A stretch of DNA of 64,000 bases from assembly GCF_963678635.1 (NCBI RefSeq), contig NC_087064.1:84439847-84503846 (forward strand), written 5' to 3'. This document shows, one piece after another, positions 24,331 to 38,870 of the stretch. The stretch comes from Symsagittifera roscoffensis (Eukaryota > Xenacoelomorpha > Acoela > Convolutidae). The notes under the pieces are model-generated. The model had not been told where the DNA came from. It saw only the letters and a program-made list of their open reading frames with translations, and ran no database searches. A program made the position numbers and the translations under genes. The stretch's first letter is position 1, and the number at the start of each line of letters is the position of its first letter.

Positions 24331-26184
24331 GGCGACCTTATATTCTCACGCTTATCTCGCTACGATCTCACTCTTTGTTCTGTTTAAATCAAGTTCGTTG
24401 ACGAATTGTTTTTTTTTCACGCTTATCTCGCTACGATCTCACTCTTTGTTCTGTTTAAATCGAGTTCGTTGACGACCTGTTATTCTCACGCTTATCTCGC
24501 TACGATCTCACTTTTTGTTCTAATTAAAAACAAGTTTGTTGATGACCTGTTATTCTCACGCTTATCTCGCTACGATCTCACGCTTTGTGCTGTTTAAATC
24601 AAGTTCGTTGACGACCTGTTATTCTCACGCTTATCTCGCTACGATCTCACTCTTTGATCTGTTTAAATCAAGTTCGTTGACGACTTGTTTTTCTCACGCT
24701 TATCTCGCTACGATCTCACTCCTTGTTCTGTTCAAAAACAACTTCGTTCACGACTTGTAATTCTCACGCTTAACTCGCTACGATCTCACTCTTTGTTCTG
24801 ATTAAATCAAGTTCGTTGACGACCTGATCTCACTCCTTGTTCTGTTTAAAAACAAGTTCGTTCACGACCTGTTATTCTCACGCTTATCTCGCTACGATCT
24901 TACTCTTTGTTCTGTTTAAATCAAGTTCGTTGACGACCTGTTATTCTCACGCTTATCTCGCTACGATCTCACTCTTTGTTCTGTTTAAATCAAGTTTGTT
25001 GCCTACCTGTTTTTCTCACGCTTATCTCGCTACGATCACACTCCTTGTTCTGTTTAAAAACAAGTGCGTTCACGACCTGTTATTCTCACGCTTATCTCGC
25101 TACGATCTCACTCTTTGTTCTGTTTAAATCCAGTTCATTGGCGACCTGTTATTCTCACGCTTATCTCGCTACGATTTCGCTCTTTGATCAGTTTAAATCA
25201 AAATTGTTGACGACCTGTTATTCTCACGCTTATCTCGCTACGATCTTACTCTTTGTTCTGTTTAAATCAAGTTCGTTGGCGACCTGTTAATCTCACGCTT
25301 ATCTCGCTACGATCTCACTCTTTGTTCTGTTTAAATCAAGTTTGTTGCCTACCTGTTTTTCTCACGCTTATCTCGCTACGATCACACTCCTTGTTCTGTT
25401 TAAAAACAAGTGCGTTCACGACCTGTTATTCTCACGCTTATCTCGCTACGATCTCACTCTTTGTTCTGTTTAAATCAAGTTCGTTGGCGACCTGTTATTC
25501 TCACGCTTATCTCGCTACGATTTCACTCTTTGTTCAGTTTAAATCAATATTGTTGACGACCTGTTATTCTCACGCTTATCTCGCTACGATCTCACTATTT
25601 ATTCTGTTTAAATCAAGTTTGTTGAGGACCTGTTATTCTCACGCTTATCTCGCTACGATCTCACTCTTTGTTCTGTTTAAATCAAGTTCGTTGACGACCT
25701 GTTATTCTCAAACTTATCTCGCTACGATCTCACTCTTTGTTCTGTTTAAATCAAGTTCGTTTGCGACCTGTTATTCTCACGCTTATCTCGTTACGTTCTC
25801 ACTCTTTGTTCTGTTTAAATCAAGTTTGTTGCCTACCTGTTTTTCTCACACTTATCTAGCTACGATCACACTCCTTGTTCTGTTTAAAAACAAGTGCGTT
25901 CACGACCTGTTATTCTCACGCTTATCTCGCTACGATCTCACTCTTTGTTCTGTTTAAATCAAGTTCGTTGGCGACCTGTTATTCTCACGCTTATCTCGCT
26001 ACGATTTCACTCTTTGATCTGTTTAAATCATGTTCGTAGACGACCTGTTATTCTCACGCTTATCTCGCTACGATCTCACTCCTTGTTCTGTTCAAAAACA
26101 ACTTCGTTCACGACTTGTAATTCTCACGCTTAACTCGCTACGATCTCACTCTTTGTTCTGATTAAATCAAGTTCGTTGACGACC

Positions 26185-28010
26185 TGATCTCACTCCTTGT
26201 TCTGTTTAAAAACAAGTTCGTTCACGACCTGTTATTCTCACGCTTATCTCGCTACGATCTTACTCTTTGTTCTGTTTAAATCAAGTTCGTTGACGACCTG
26301 TTATTCTCGCGCTTATCTCGCTACGATCTCACTCTTTGTTTTGTTTAAATCAAGTTTGTTGCCTACCTGTTTTTCTCACGCTTATCTCGCTACGATCACA
26401 CTCCTTGTTCTGTTTAAAAACAAGTGCGTTCACGACCTGTTATTCTCACGCTTATCTCGCTACGATCTCACTCTTTGTTCTGTTTAAATCAAGTTCGTTG
26501 GCGACCTGTTATTCTCACGCTTATCTCGCTACGATTTCGCTCTTTGTTCAGTTTAAATCAATATTGTTGACGACCTGTTATTCTCACGCTTATCTCGCTA
26601 CGATCTTACTCTTTGTTCTGTTTAAATCAAGTTCGTTGGCGACCTGTTATTCTCACGCTTATCTCGCTACGATTTCACTCTTTGTTCTGTTTAAATCAAG
26701 TTTGTTGCCTACCTGTTTTTCTCACGCTTATCTCGCTACGATCACACTCCTTGTTCTGTTTAAAAACAAGTGCGTTCACGACCTGTTATTCTCACGCTTA
26801 TCTCGCTACGATCTCACTCTTTGTTCTGTTTAAATCAAGTTCGTTGGCGACCTGTTATTCTCACGCTTATCTCGCTACGATTTCACTCTTTGATCTGTTT
26901 AAATCATGTTCGTAGACGACCTGTTATTCTCACGCTTATCTCGCTACGATCTCACTCCTTGTTCTGTTCAAAAACAACTTCGTTCACGACTTGTAATTCT
27001 CACGCTTAACTCGCTACGATCTCACTCTTTGTTCTGATTAAATCAAGTTCGTTGACGACCTGATCTCACTCCTTGTTCTGTTTAAAAACAAGTTCGTTCA
27101 CGACCTGTTATTCTCACGCTTATCTCGCTACGATCTTACTCTTTGTTCTGTTTAAATCAAGTTCGTTGACGACCTGTTTTTCTCGCGCTTATCTCGCTAC
27201 GATCTCACTCTTTGTTTTGTTTAAATCAAGTTTGTTGCCTACCTGTTTTTCTCACGCTTATCTCGCTACGATCACACTCCTTGTTCTGTTTAAAAACAAG
27301 TGCGTTCACGACCTGTTATTCTCACGCTTATCTCGCTACGATCTCACTCTTTGTTCTGTTTAAATCAAGTTCGTTGGCGACCTGTTATTCTCACGCTTAT
27401 CTCGCTACGATTTCGCTCTTTGTTCAGTTTAAATCAATATTGTTGACGACCTGTTATTCTCACGCTTATCTCGCTACGATCTTACTCTTTGTTCTGTTTA
27501 AATCAAGTTCGTTGGCGACCTGTTATTCTCACGCTTATCTCGCTACGATTTCACTCTTTGTTCTGTTTAAATCAAGTTTGTTGCCTACCTGTTTTTCTCA
27601 CGCTTATCTCGCTACGATCACACTCCTTGTTCTGTTTAAAAACAAGTGCGTTCACGACCTGTTATTCTCACGCTTATCTCGCTACGATCTCACTCTTTGT
27701 TCTGTTTAAATCAAGTTCGTTGGCGACCTGTTATTCTCACGCTTATCTCGCTACGATTTCACTCTTTGATCTGTTTAAATCAAGTTCGTTGGCGACCTGT
27801 TATTCTCACGCTTATCTCGCTACGATTTCACTCTTTGATCTGTTTATATCAAGTTCGTTGACGACCTGTTATTCTCACGCTTATCTCGCTACGATCTCAC
27901 TCCTTGTTCTGTTCAAAAACAACTTCGTTCACGACTTGTAATTCTCACGCTTAACTCGCTACGATCTCACTCTTTGTTCTGATTAAATCAAGTTCGTTGA
28001 CGACCTGATC
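26185..28010 (+). repeat. 876/945-bp higher-order repeat in satellite B
   Basis: A unit lacking 25 bp gives the landmark CCTGATCTCACTCCTTG, with its T at 26185, 27061 and 28006. The spacing is 876 and then 945 bp. The second copy is longer by exactly one 69-bp unit because the GATTTCACTCTTTGATCTG unit is present twice near 27750-27840. Between landmarks the unit order is the same: AAAACAAGTTCGTTCACG, TGCCTACCTGTTTTTCTC, ATCACACTCCTTG, AAAACAAGTGCGTTCACG, GTTCAGTTTAAATCAATATTG. An earlier relative starts at 24825. Confidence 0.9.
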
Positions 28011-30699
28011 TCACTCCTTGTTCTGTTTAAAAACAAGTTCGTTCACGACCTTTTATTCTCACGCTTATCCCGCTACGATCTTACTCTTTGTTCTGTTTAA
28101 ATCAAGTTCGTTGACGACCTGTTATTCTCACGCTTATCTCGCTACGATCTCACTCTTTGTTTTGTTTAAATCAAGTTTGTTGCCTACCTGTTTTTCTCAC
28201 GCTTATCTCGCTACGATCACACTCCTTGTTCTGTTTAAAAACAAGTGCGTTCACGACCTGTTATTCTCACGCTTATCTCGCTACGATCTCACTCTTTGTT
28301 CTGTTTAAATCAAGTTCGTTGGCGACCTGTTATTCTCACGCTTATCTCGCTACGATTTCGCTCTTTGTTCAGTTTAAATCAATATTGTTGACGACCTGTT
28401 ATTCTCACGCTTATCTCGCTACGATCTTACTCTTTGTTCTGTTTAAATCAAGTTCGTTGGCGACCTGTTATTCTCACGCTTATCTCGCTACGATCTCACT
28501 CTTTGTTCTGTTTAAATCAAGTTTGTTCCCTACCTGTTTTTCTCAAACTTATCTCGCTACGATCTCACTCTTTGTTCTGTTTAAATCAAGTTCGTTGACG
28601 ACCTGTTATTCTCACGCTTATCTCGCTACGATCTCACTCTTTGTTTTGATTAAATCAAGTTTGTTGCCTACCTGTTTTTCTCACGCTTATCTCGCTACGA
28701 TCACACTCCTTGTTCTGTTTAAAAACAAGTGCGTTCACGACCTGTTATTCTCACGCTTATCTCGCTACGATCTCACTCTTTGTTCTGTTTAAACCAAGTT
28801 TGTTGCCTACCTGTTTTTCTCAAACTTATCTCGCTACGATCTCACTCTTTGTTCTGTTTAAATCAAGTTCGTTGACGACCTGTTATTCTCACGCTTATCT
28901 CGCTACGATCTCACTCTTTGTTTTGTTTAAATCAAGTTTGTTGCCTACCTGTTTTTCTCACGCTTATCTCGCTACGATCACACTCCTTGTTCTGTTTAAA
29001 AACAAGTGCGTTCACGACCTGTTATTCTCACGCTTATCTCGCTACGATCTCACTCTTTGTTCTGTTTAAACCAAGTTCGTTGGCGACCTGTTATTCTCAC
29101 GCTTATCTCGGTACGATTTTACTCTTTGTTCAGTTTAAATCAATATTGTTGACGACCTGTTATTCTCACGCTTGTCTCGCTACGATCTCACTATTTATTC
29201 TGTTTAAATCAAGTTTGTTGAGGACCTGTTATTCTCACACTTATCTCGCTACGATCTCACTCTTTGTTCTGTTTAAATCAAGTTCGTTGACGACCTGTTA
29301 TTCTCAAACTTATCTCGCTACGATCTCACTCTTTGTTCTGTTTAAATCAAGTTCGTTTGCGACCTGTTATTCTCACGCTTATCTCGCTACGTTCTCACTC
29401 TTTGTTCTGTTTAAATAAAGTTTGTTGCCTACCTGTTTTTCTCACATTTATCTCGCTACGATCACACTCCTTGTTCTGTTTCAAAACAAGTGCGTTCACG
29501 ACCTGTTATTCTCACGCTTATCTCGCTACGATCTCACTCTTTTTTCTGTTTAAATCAAGTTCGTTGGCGACCTGTTATTCTCACGCTTATCTCGCTACGA
29601 TCTCACTCTTTGTTCTTTTTAAATCAAGTTCGTTGGCGACCTGTTATTCTCACGCTTATCTCGCCACGATCTCACTCTTTGTTCTGTTTAAATCAATATT
29701 GTTGACGACCTGTTATTGTCACGCTTATCTCGCTACGATCTCACTCTTTGTTCTGTTTAAATCAAGTTTGTTGACGACCTGTTATTCTCAAACTTATCTC
29801 GCTACGATCTCACTCTTTGTTCTGTTTAAATCATGTTCGTTGGCGACCTGTTATTCTCACGCTTATCTCGCTACGATCTCACTCTTTGTTCTGTTTAAAT
29901 CAATATTGTTGACGACATGTTAATCTCACGCTTATCTCGCTACGATCTCACTATTTATTCTGTTTAAATCAAGTTTGTTGAGGACATGTTATTCTCACGC
30001 TTATCTCGCTACGATCTCACTCCTTGTTCTGTTTAAATCAAATTCGTTGACGACCTGTTATTCTCACGCTTATCTCGCTACGATCTCACTCTTTGTTCTG
30101 TTTATAAACAAGTTCGTTGACGACCTGTTATTCTTACGCTTATCTCGCTATGATCTCACTCTTTGTTTTGTTTAAATCAAGTTCGTTGACGTCCTGTTAT
30201 TCTCACGCTTATCTCGCTACGATCTCACTTTTTGTTCTTTTTTTTATCAAGTTCGTTGACGAACTGTTATTCTCACGCTTATCTCGCTACGATCTCACTC
30301 TTTGTTCTGTTTAAATCAAGTTCTTTGACGACCTGTTATTCTCACGATTATTTTGCTACGAACTTACACTTTGTTCTGTTTAAATCAGGTTCGTTGACGA
30401 CCTGTTTTTCTCACGTTTATCTCGCTACGATCTCACTCTTTGTTCTGTTTGAATCAAGTTCGTTGACGACCTGTCATTATCACGCTTATCTCGCTACGAT
30501 CTCACTCTTTGTTCTGTTTAAATCAAGTTCGTTGACGACCTGTATTTCTCACGCTTATCTCGCTACGATCTCACTCTTTGTTCTCTTTAAATCAAGTTCG
30601 TTGACGACCTGTATTTCTCACGCTTATCTCGCTACGATCTCACTCTTTGTTCTGTTTGAATCAAGTTCGTTGACAACCTGTTATTCTCACGCTTATCTC

Positions 30700-32733
30700 G
30701 CTACGATCTCACTCTTTGTTTTGTTTGAATCAAGTTCCTTGACGACCTGTTATTATCACGCTTATCTCGCTACGATCTCACTCTTTGTTCTGTTTAAATC
30801 AGGTTCGTTGACGACCTGTTATTCTCACGCTTATCTCGCTACGATCTCACTCTTTGTTCTTTTTAATTCAAGTTCGTGGACGACCTGTTATTCTCACGCT
30901 TATCTCGCTATGATCTCACTCTTTGTTATGTTTAAATCAAGTTCGTTGACGACCTGTATTTCTCACGCTTATCTCGCTACGATCTCACTCTTTGTTCTGT
31001 TTGAATCAAGTTCGTTGACGTCCTGTTATTCTCACGCTTATCTCGCTACGATCTCAATCTTTGTTCTGTTTGAATTAAGTTCGTTGACGACCTGTTATTA
31101 TCACGCTTATCTCGCTACGATCTCACTCTATGTTCTGTTTATAAACAAGTTCGTTGACGACCTGTTATTCTCACGCTTATCTCGCTATGATCTCACTCTT
31201 TGTTCTGTTTAAATCAGGTTCGTTGACGACCTGTTATTCTCACGCTTATCTCGCTACGATCTCACTCTTTGTTCTTTTTAAACCAAGTTCGTGGACGACC
31301 TGTTATTCTCACGCTTATCTCGCTATGATCTCACTCTTTGTTCTGTTTAAATCAAGTTCGTTGACGACCTGTTATTCTCACGCTTATCTCGCTACGATCT
31401 CACTCTTTGTTCTGTTTATAAACAAAATCGTTGACGACCTGTTATTCTCACGCTTATCTCGCTATGATCTCACTCTTTGTTCTTCTTAAATCAGGTTCGT
31501 TGACGACTTGTTATTCTCACGCTTATCTCGCTACGATCTCACTCTTTGTTCTTTTAAAATCAAGTTCGTGGACGACCTGTTATTCTCACGCTTATCTCGC
31601 TATGATCTCACTCTTTGTTATGTTTAAATCAAGTTCGTTGACGACCTGTATTTCTCACGCTTATCTCGCTACGATCTCACTCTTTGTTCTGTTTGAATCA
31701 AGTTCGTTGACGTCCTGTTATTCTCACGCTTATCTCGCTACGATCTCACTCTTTGTTTTGTTTGAATCAAGTTCCTTGACGACCTGTTATTATCACGCTT
31801 ATCTCGCTACGATCTCACTCTTTGTTCTGTTTAAATCAGGTTCGTTGACGACCTGTTATTCTCACGCTTATCTCGCTACGATCTCACTCTTTGTTCTTTT
31901 TAATTCAAGTTCGTGGACGACCTGTTATTCTCACGCTTATCTCGCTATGATCTCACTCTTTGTTATGTTTAAATCAAGTTCGTTGACGACCTGTATTTCT
32001 CACGCTTATATCGCTACGATCTCACTCTTTGTTCTGTTTGAATCAAGTTCGTTGACGTCCTGTTATTCTCACGCTTATCTCGCTACGATCTCAATCTTTG
32101 TTCTGTTTGAATTAAGTTCGTTGACGACCTGTGATTATCACGCTTATCTCGCTACGATCTCACTCTATGTTCTGTTTATAAACAAGTTCGTTGACGACCT
32201 GTTATTCTCACGCTTATCTCGCTATGATCTCACTCTTTGTTCTGTTTAAATCAGGTTCGTTGACGACCTGTTATTATCACGCTTATCTCGCTACGATCTC
32301 ACTCTTTGTTCTGTTTAAATCAGGTTCGTTGACGACCTGTTATTCTCACGCTTATCTCGCTACGATCTCACTCTTTGTTCTTTTTAATTCAAGTTCGTGG
32401 ACGACCTGTTATTCTCACGCTTATCTCGCTATGATCTCACTCTTTGTTATGTTTAAATCAAGTTCGTTGACGACCTGTATTTCTCACGCTTATATCGCTA
32501 CGATCTCACTCTTTGTTCTGTTTGAATCAAGTTCGTTGACGTCCTGTTATTCTCACGCTTATCTCGCTACGATCTCAATCTTTGTTCTGTTTGAATTAAG
32601 TTCGTTGACGACCTGTGATTATCACGCTTATCTCGCTACGATCTCACTCTATGTTCTGTTTATAAACAAGTTCGTTGACGACCTGTTATTCTCACGCTTA
32701 TCTCGCTATGATCTCACTCTTTGTTCTGTTTAA
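30700..32733 (+). repeat. Multi-unit cassette in three copies (1037- and 484-bp offsets)
   Basis: The landmark TTGTTCTTTTTAATTCAAG occurs at 30854, 31891 and 32375, giving offsets of 1037 and 484 bp. Surrounding marker units are shared in order: AAATCAGGTTCG, TTCGTGGACG, CGCTATGATCTC with GTTATGTTTAAATC, CCTGTATTTCTCACG, TTGACGTCCTG, ATCTCAATCTTTG, and CTCTATGTTCTGTTTATAAAC. The second and third copies are adjacent and each is seven units plus one base, the extra base coming from the 70-bp TTTATAAACAAG unit. Confidence 0.85.
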
Positions 32734-33639
32734 ATCAAGTTCGTTGACGACCTGTTATTCTCACGCTTATCTCGCTACGATCGCACTCTTTGTTCTGTTT
32801 ATAAACAAAATTGTTGACGACCTGTTATTCTCACGCTTATCTCGCTATGATCTCACTCTTTGTTCTTCTTAAATCAGGTTCGTTGACGACTTGTTATTCT
32901 CACGCTTATCTCGCTACGAGCTCACTCTTTGTTCTTTTAAAATCAAGTTCGTGGATGACCTGTTATTCTCATGCTTATCTCGCTATGATCTCACTTTTTG
33001 TTCTGTTTAAATCAAGTTCGTTGACGACTTGTTATTCTCACGCTTAACTCGCTATGATCTCACTCTTTGTTCTGTTTAAATCAAGTTCGTTGACGACCTG
33101 TAATTCTCACGCTTATCTCGCTACGATCTCACTCTTTGTTCTTTTTAAATCAAGTTCGTTGACGACCTGTTATTCTCACGCTTATCTCGCTACGATCTCA
33201 CTCTTTGTTCTGTTTAAATCAAGTTCGTTGACGACCTGTTGTTCTCACGCTTATCTCGCTACGAACCCACACTTTGTTCTGTTTAAATCAAGTTCGTTGA
33301 CGACCTGTTATTCTCACGCTTATCTCGCTACGATCTCACTCTTTGTTCTGTTTGAATCAAGTTCGTTGACGACATGTTATTATCAGGCTTATCTCGCTAC
33401 GATCTCACTCTTTGTTATGTTTGAATCAAGTTCGTTGACGACCTGTTATTATCACGCTTATCTCGCTACGATCTCACTCTTTGTTCTGTTTAAATCAAGT
33501 TCGTTGACGACCTGTATCTCTCACCCTTATCTCGCTACGATCTCACTCTTTGTTCTGTTTGAATCAATTCGTTGACGACCTGTTATTCCCACGCTTATCT
33601 AGCTACGATCTCACTCTTTGTTCTGTTTGAATCAAGTTC

Positions 33640-36138
33640 GTTGACGACCTGTTATTATCACGCTTATCTCGCTACGACCTCACTCTTTGTTCTGTTTATA
33701 AACAAGTTCGTTGACGACCTGTTATTCTCACGCTTATCTCGCTATTATCTCACTCTTTGTTCTGTTTAAATCAGGTTCGTTGACGACATGTTATTCTCAC
33801 GCTTATCTCGCTACGATCTCACTCTTTGTTCTTTTTAAATCAAGTTCGTGGACGACCTGTTATTCTCACGCTTATCTCGCTATGAACTCACTCTTTGTTC
33901 TGTTTAAATCAAGTTCGCTGACGACCTGTATAAATCAAGTTCGTTGACGACCTGTTATTCTCACGCTTATCTCGCTATGATCTCACTCTTTGTTCTGTTT
34001 AAATCAGGTTCGTTGACGACATGTTATTCTCACCCTTATCTCGCTACGATCTCACTCCTTGTTCTGTTTGAATCAATTCGTTGACGACCTGTTATTCCCA
34101 CGCTTATCTAGCTACGATCTCACTCTTTTTTCTGTTTGAATCAAGTTGGTTGACGACCTGTTATTATCACGCTTATCTCGCTACGATCTCACTCTTTTTT
34201 CTGTTTATAAACAAGTTCGTTGACGACCTGTTATTCTCACGCTTATCTCGCTATGATCTCACTCTTTGTTCTGTTTAAATCAGGTTCGTTGACGACATGT
34301 TATTCTCACGCTTGTCTCGCTACGATCTCACTCTTTGTTCTTTTTAAATCAAGTTCGTGGACGACCTGTTATTCTCACGCTTATCTCGCTATGAACTCAC
34401 TCTTTGTTCTATTTAAATCAAGTTCGTTGACTACTTGTTATTCTCACGCTTATCTCGCTACGATCTCACTCTTTGTTCTGTTTAAATCAAGTTCGTTGAC
34501 GACCTGTTATTCTCACGCTTATCTCGCTACGATCTCACTATTTGTTCTGTTTATAAACAAAATCGTTGACGACCTGTTATTCTCACGCTTATCTCGCTAT
34601 GATCTCACTCTTTGTTCTTCTTAAATCAGGTTCGTTGACGACCTGTTATTCTCACGCTTATCTCGCTACGATCTCACTCTTTGTTCTGTTTGAATCAAGT
34701 TCGTTGACGACCTGTTATTATCACGCTTATCTCGCTACGATCTCACTCTTTGTTCTGTTTATAATCAAGTTCGTTGACGACTTGTTATTCTCACGCTTAT
34801 CTCGCTACGATCTCACTCTTTGTTCTGTTTAAATCAAGTTCGTTGACGACCTGTTATTCTCACGCTTATCTCGCTACGATCTCACTATTTGTTCTGTTTA
34901 TAAACAAAATCGTTGACGACCTGTTATTCTCACGCTTATCTCGCTATGATCTCACTCTTTGTTCTTCTTAAATCAGGTTCGTTGACGACCTGTTATTCTC
35001 ACGCTTATCTCGCTACGATCTCACTCTTTGTTCTGTTTGAATCAAGTTCGTTGACGACCTGTTATTATCACGCTTATCTCGCTACGATCTCACTCTTTGT
35101 TCTGTTTATAATCAAGTTCGTTGACGACTTGTTATTCTCACGCTTATCTCGCTACTATCTCACTCTTTGTTCTGTTTATAAACAAAATCGTTGACGACCT
35201 GTTATTCTCACGCTTATCTCGCTATGATCTCACTCTTTGTTCTTCTTAAATCAGGTTCGTTGACGACCTGTTATTATCACGCTTATCTCGCTACGATCTC
35301 ACTCTTTGTTCTGTTTGAATCAAGTTCGTTGACGACCTGTTATTATCACGCTTATCTCGCTACGATCTCACTCTTTGTTCTGTTTATAAACAAGTTCGTT
35401 GACGACCTGTTATTCTCACGCTTATCTCGCTATGATCTCACTCATTGTTCTGTTTAAATCAGGTTCGTTGACGACATGTTATTCTCACGCTTATCTCGCT
35501 ACGATCTCACTCTTTGTTCTTTTTAAATCAAATTCGTGGACGACCTGTTATTCTCACGCTTATCTCGCTATGAACTCACTCTTTGTTCTGTTTAAATCAA
35601 GTTCGCTGACGACCTGTATAAATCAAGTTCGTTGACGACCTGTTATTCTCACGCTTATCTCGCTATGATCTCATTCTTTGTTCTGTTTAAATCAAGTTCG
35701 TTGACGACATGTTATTCTCACCCTTATCTCGCTACGATCTCACTCTTTGTTCTGTTTGAATCAATTCGTTGACGACCTGTTATTCCCACGCTTATCTAGC
35801 TACGATCTCACTCTTTGTTCTGTTTGAGTCAAGTTGGTTGACGACCTGTTATTATCACGCTTATCTCGCTACGATCTCACTCTTTGTTCTGTTTATAAAC
35901 AAGTTCGTTGACGACCTGTTATTCTCACGCTTATCTCGCTATGATCTCACTCTTTGTTCTGTTTAAATCAGGTTCGTTGACGACATGTTATTCTCACGCT
36001 TATCTCGCTACGATCTCACTCTTTGTTCTTTTTAAATCAAGTTCGTGGACGACCTGTTATTCTCACGCTTATCTCGCTATGAACTCACTCTTTGTTCTAT
36101 TTAAATCAAGTTCGTTGACGACTTGTTATTCTCACGCT
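33640..36138 (+). repeat. Duplicated segments 1688 bp apart in satellite B
   Basis: About 33640-34450 matches 35328-36138 at a constant offset of 1688 bp. Both copies contain the same rare 26-bp mini-unit (33921 and 35609), the same AATCAATTCG unit lacking AG, the same TATTCCCACG and TTATCTAGCTACG substitutions and the same AAGTTGGTTGACG unit. The stretch between the two copies holds its own 347-bp repeat of five units, with starts near 34566 and 34913. Boundaries were judged by eye. Confidence 0.8.
33921..33946 (+). repeat. 26-bp truncated satellite B unit
   Basis: ACGACCTGTATAAATCAAGT runs directly into TCGTTG, so only 26 bp separate two ACGACCTG boxes and the middle of the unit (CTCACGCTTATCTCG through TTCTG) is missing. 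An identical mini-unit is at 35609-35634. The shared breakpoint and the shared upstream GTTCGCTGACG show that both derive from one deletion copied with its neighbours. Confidence 0.9.
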
Positions 36139-37292
36139 TATCTCGCTATGATCTCACTCTTTGTTCTGTTTATAAACAAGTTCGTTGACGACCTGTTATT
36201 CTCACGCTTATCTCGCTATGATCTCACTCTTTGTTGTGTTTATAATCAAGTTCGTTGACGACTTGTTATTCTCACGCTTATCTCGCTACGATCTCACTCT
36301 TTGTTCTGTTTATAAACAAGTTCGTTGACGACCTGTTATTCTCACGCTTATCTCGCTATGATCTCACTCTTTGTTCTGTTTAAATCAGGTTCGTTGACGA
36401 CCTGTTATTCTCACGCTTATCTCGCTACGATCTCACTCTTTGTTCTTTTTAAATCAAGTTCGTGGATGACCTGTTATTCTCACGCTTATCTCGCTACGAT
36501 CTCACTCTTTGTTCGTTTTGAATCAAGTTCGTTGACGACCTGTTATTCTCATGCTTATCTCGCTACGAACTTACACTTTGTTCTGTTTCAATCAAGTTCG
36601 TTGACGACCTGTTATTCTCACGCTTATCTCGCTACGATCTCACTCTTTGTTCTCTTTGAACCAAGTTTGTTGACGACCTGTTTTTATCACGCGTATCTCG
36701 CTACGATCTCACTCTTTGTTCTGTTTAAATCAAGTTCGTTGACGACCTGTTATTATCACGCTTATCTCGCTACGATCTCACTCTTTGGTCTGTTTAAATC
36801 AAGTTCGTTGACGACCTGTATTTCTCACGCTTATCTCGCTACGATCTCACTCTTTGTTCTGTTTGAATCAAGTTCGTTGACGACCTGTTCTTCTCACGCT
36901 TATCTCGCTACGATCTCACTCTTTGTTCTGTTTGAGTCAAGTTCGTTGACGACCTGTTATTATCACGCTTATCTCGCTACGATCTCACTCTTTGTTCTGT
37001 TTATAAACAAGTTCGATGACGACCTGTTATTCTCACGCTTATCTCGCTATGATCTCACTCTTTGTTCTGTTTAAATCAGGTTCGTTGACGACCTGTTATT
37101 CTCACGCTTATCTCGCTACGATCTCACTCGTTGTTCTTTTTAAATCAAGTTCGTGGACGACCTGTTATTCTCACGCTTATCTCGCTATGAACTCACTCTT
37201 TGTTCTGTTTAAATCAAGTTCGTTGACGACTTGTTATTCTCTTGCTTATCTCGCTACGATCTCACTCTTTGTTCTGTTTATAAACAAGTTCG

Positions 37293-38870
37293 TTGACGAC
37301 CTGTTATTCTCACGCTTATCTCGCTATGAACTCACTCTTTGTTCTGTTTAAATCAGGTTCGTTGACGACCTGTTATTCTCACGCTTATCTCGCTACGATC
37401 TCACTCTTTGTTCTTTTTAAATCAAGTTCGTGGACGACCTGTTATTCTCACGCTTATCTCGCTATGATCTCGCTCTTTGTTCTGTTTAAATCAAGTTCGT
37501 TGACGACTTGTTATTCTCACGCTTATCTCGCTATGATCTCACTCTTTGTTCTGTTTAAATCAAGTTCGTTGACGACCTGTAATTCTCACGCTTATCTCGC
37601 TACGATCTCACTCTTTGTTCTTTTTAAATCAAGTTCGTTGACGACCTGTTATTCTCACGCTTATCTCGCTACGATCTCACTCTTTGTTCTGTTTGAATCA
37701 AGTTCGTTGACGACCTGTTATTCTCACGCTTATCTCGCTACGAACTTACACTTTGTTTTGTTCAAATCAAGCTCGTTGACGACCTGTTATTCTCACGCTT
37801 ATCTCGCTACAATCTCACTCCTTGTTCTGTTTGAACCAAGTTCGTTGACGACCTGTTATTATCACGCTTATCTCGCTACGATCTCACTCTTTGTTCTGTT
37901 TAAATCAAGTTTGTTGACGACCTGTTATGATCACGCTTATCTCGCTACGATCTCACTCTTTGTTCTGTTTAAATCAAGTTCGTTGACGACCTGTATTTCT
38001 CACGCTTATCTCGCTACGATCTCACTCTTTGTTCTTTTTAAATCAAATTCGTGGACGACCTGTTATTCTCACGCTTATCTCGCTATGATCTCACTCTTTG
38101 TTCTGTTTAAATCAAGTTCGTTGACGACTTGTTATTCTCACGCTTATCTCGCTATGATCTCACTCTTTGTTCTGTTTAAATCAAGTTCGTTGACGACCTG
38201 TAATTCTCACGCTTATCTCGCTACGATCTCACTCTTTGTTCTTTTTAAATCAAGTTCATTGACGACCTGTTATTCTCACGCTTATCTCGCTACGATCTCA
38301 CTCTTTGTTCTGTTTAAATCAAGTTCGTTGACGACCTGTTATTCTCACGCTTATCTCGCTACGAACTTACACTTTGTTCTGTTTAAATCAAGTTCGTTGA
38401 CGACCTGTTATTCTCACGCTTATCTCGCTACGATCTCACTCTTTGTTCTGTTTGAACCAAGTTCGTTGACGACCTGTTATTATCACGCTTATCTCGCTAC
38501 GTTCTCACTCTTTGTTCTGTTTAAATCAAGTTCGTTGACGACCTGTTATTATCACGCTTATCTCGCTACGATCTCACTCTTTGTTCTGTTTAAATCAAGT
38601 TCGTTGACGATCTGTATTTCTCACGCTTATCTCGCTACGATCTCACTCTTTGTTCTGTTTGAATCAAGTTTGTTGACGACCTGTTATTCTCACGCTTATC
38701 TCGCTACGATCTCACTCTTTGTTCTGTTTGAATCAAGTTCGTTGACGACCTGTTCTTCTCACGCTTATCTCGCTACGATCTCACTCTTTGTTCTGTTTAT
38801 AAACAAGTTCGTTGACGACCTGTATTTCTCACTCTTATCTCGCTACGATCTCACTCTTTGTTCTGATTAA
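37293..38870 (+). repeat. Nine-unit (621-bp) repeat carrying the longest open frame
   Basis: The landmark CAAGTTCGTTGACGACCTG followed by TAATTCTCACG is at 37561 and 38182, exactly nine units (621 bp) apart, and the units in between (GCTATGATCTC, TACGAACTTACACTTTG, GAACCAAG, CCTGTATTTCTC) repeat in order. This span also holds the longest stop-free frame in the window, 525 codons on the plus strand, a serial repeat of a 23-residue peptide like TTCYSHAYLATISLFVLFKS plus SSL. The frame is open because every unit here is exactly 69 bp. I do not call it a gene: another frame is also nearly stop-free, the start codon comes from a unit boundary, and no domain is visible. Confidence 0.8.

Noticed and set aside
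37293-38870. 525-codon plus-strand open frame as a repeat protein gene
   Set aside because: It is the consequence of a 69-bp period with a stop-free frame. A second frame is also open, there is no promoter, signal or domain, and frame length tracks the absence of 70-bp units.
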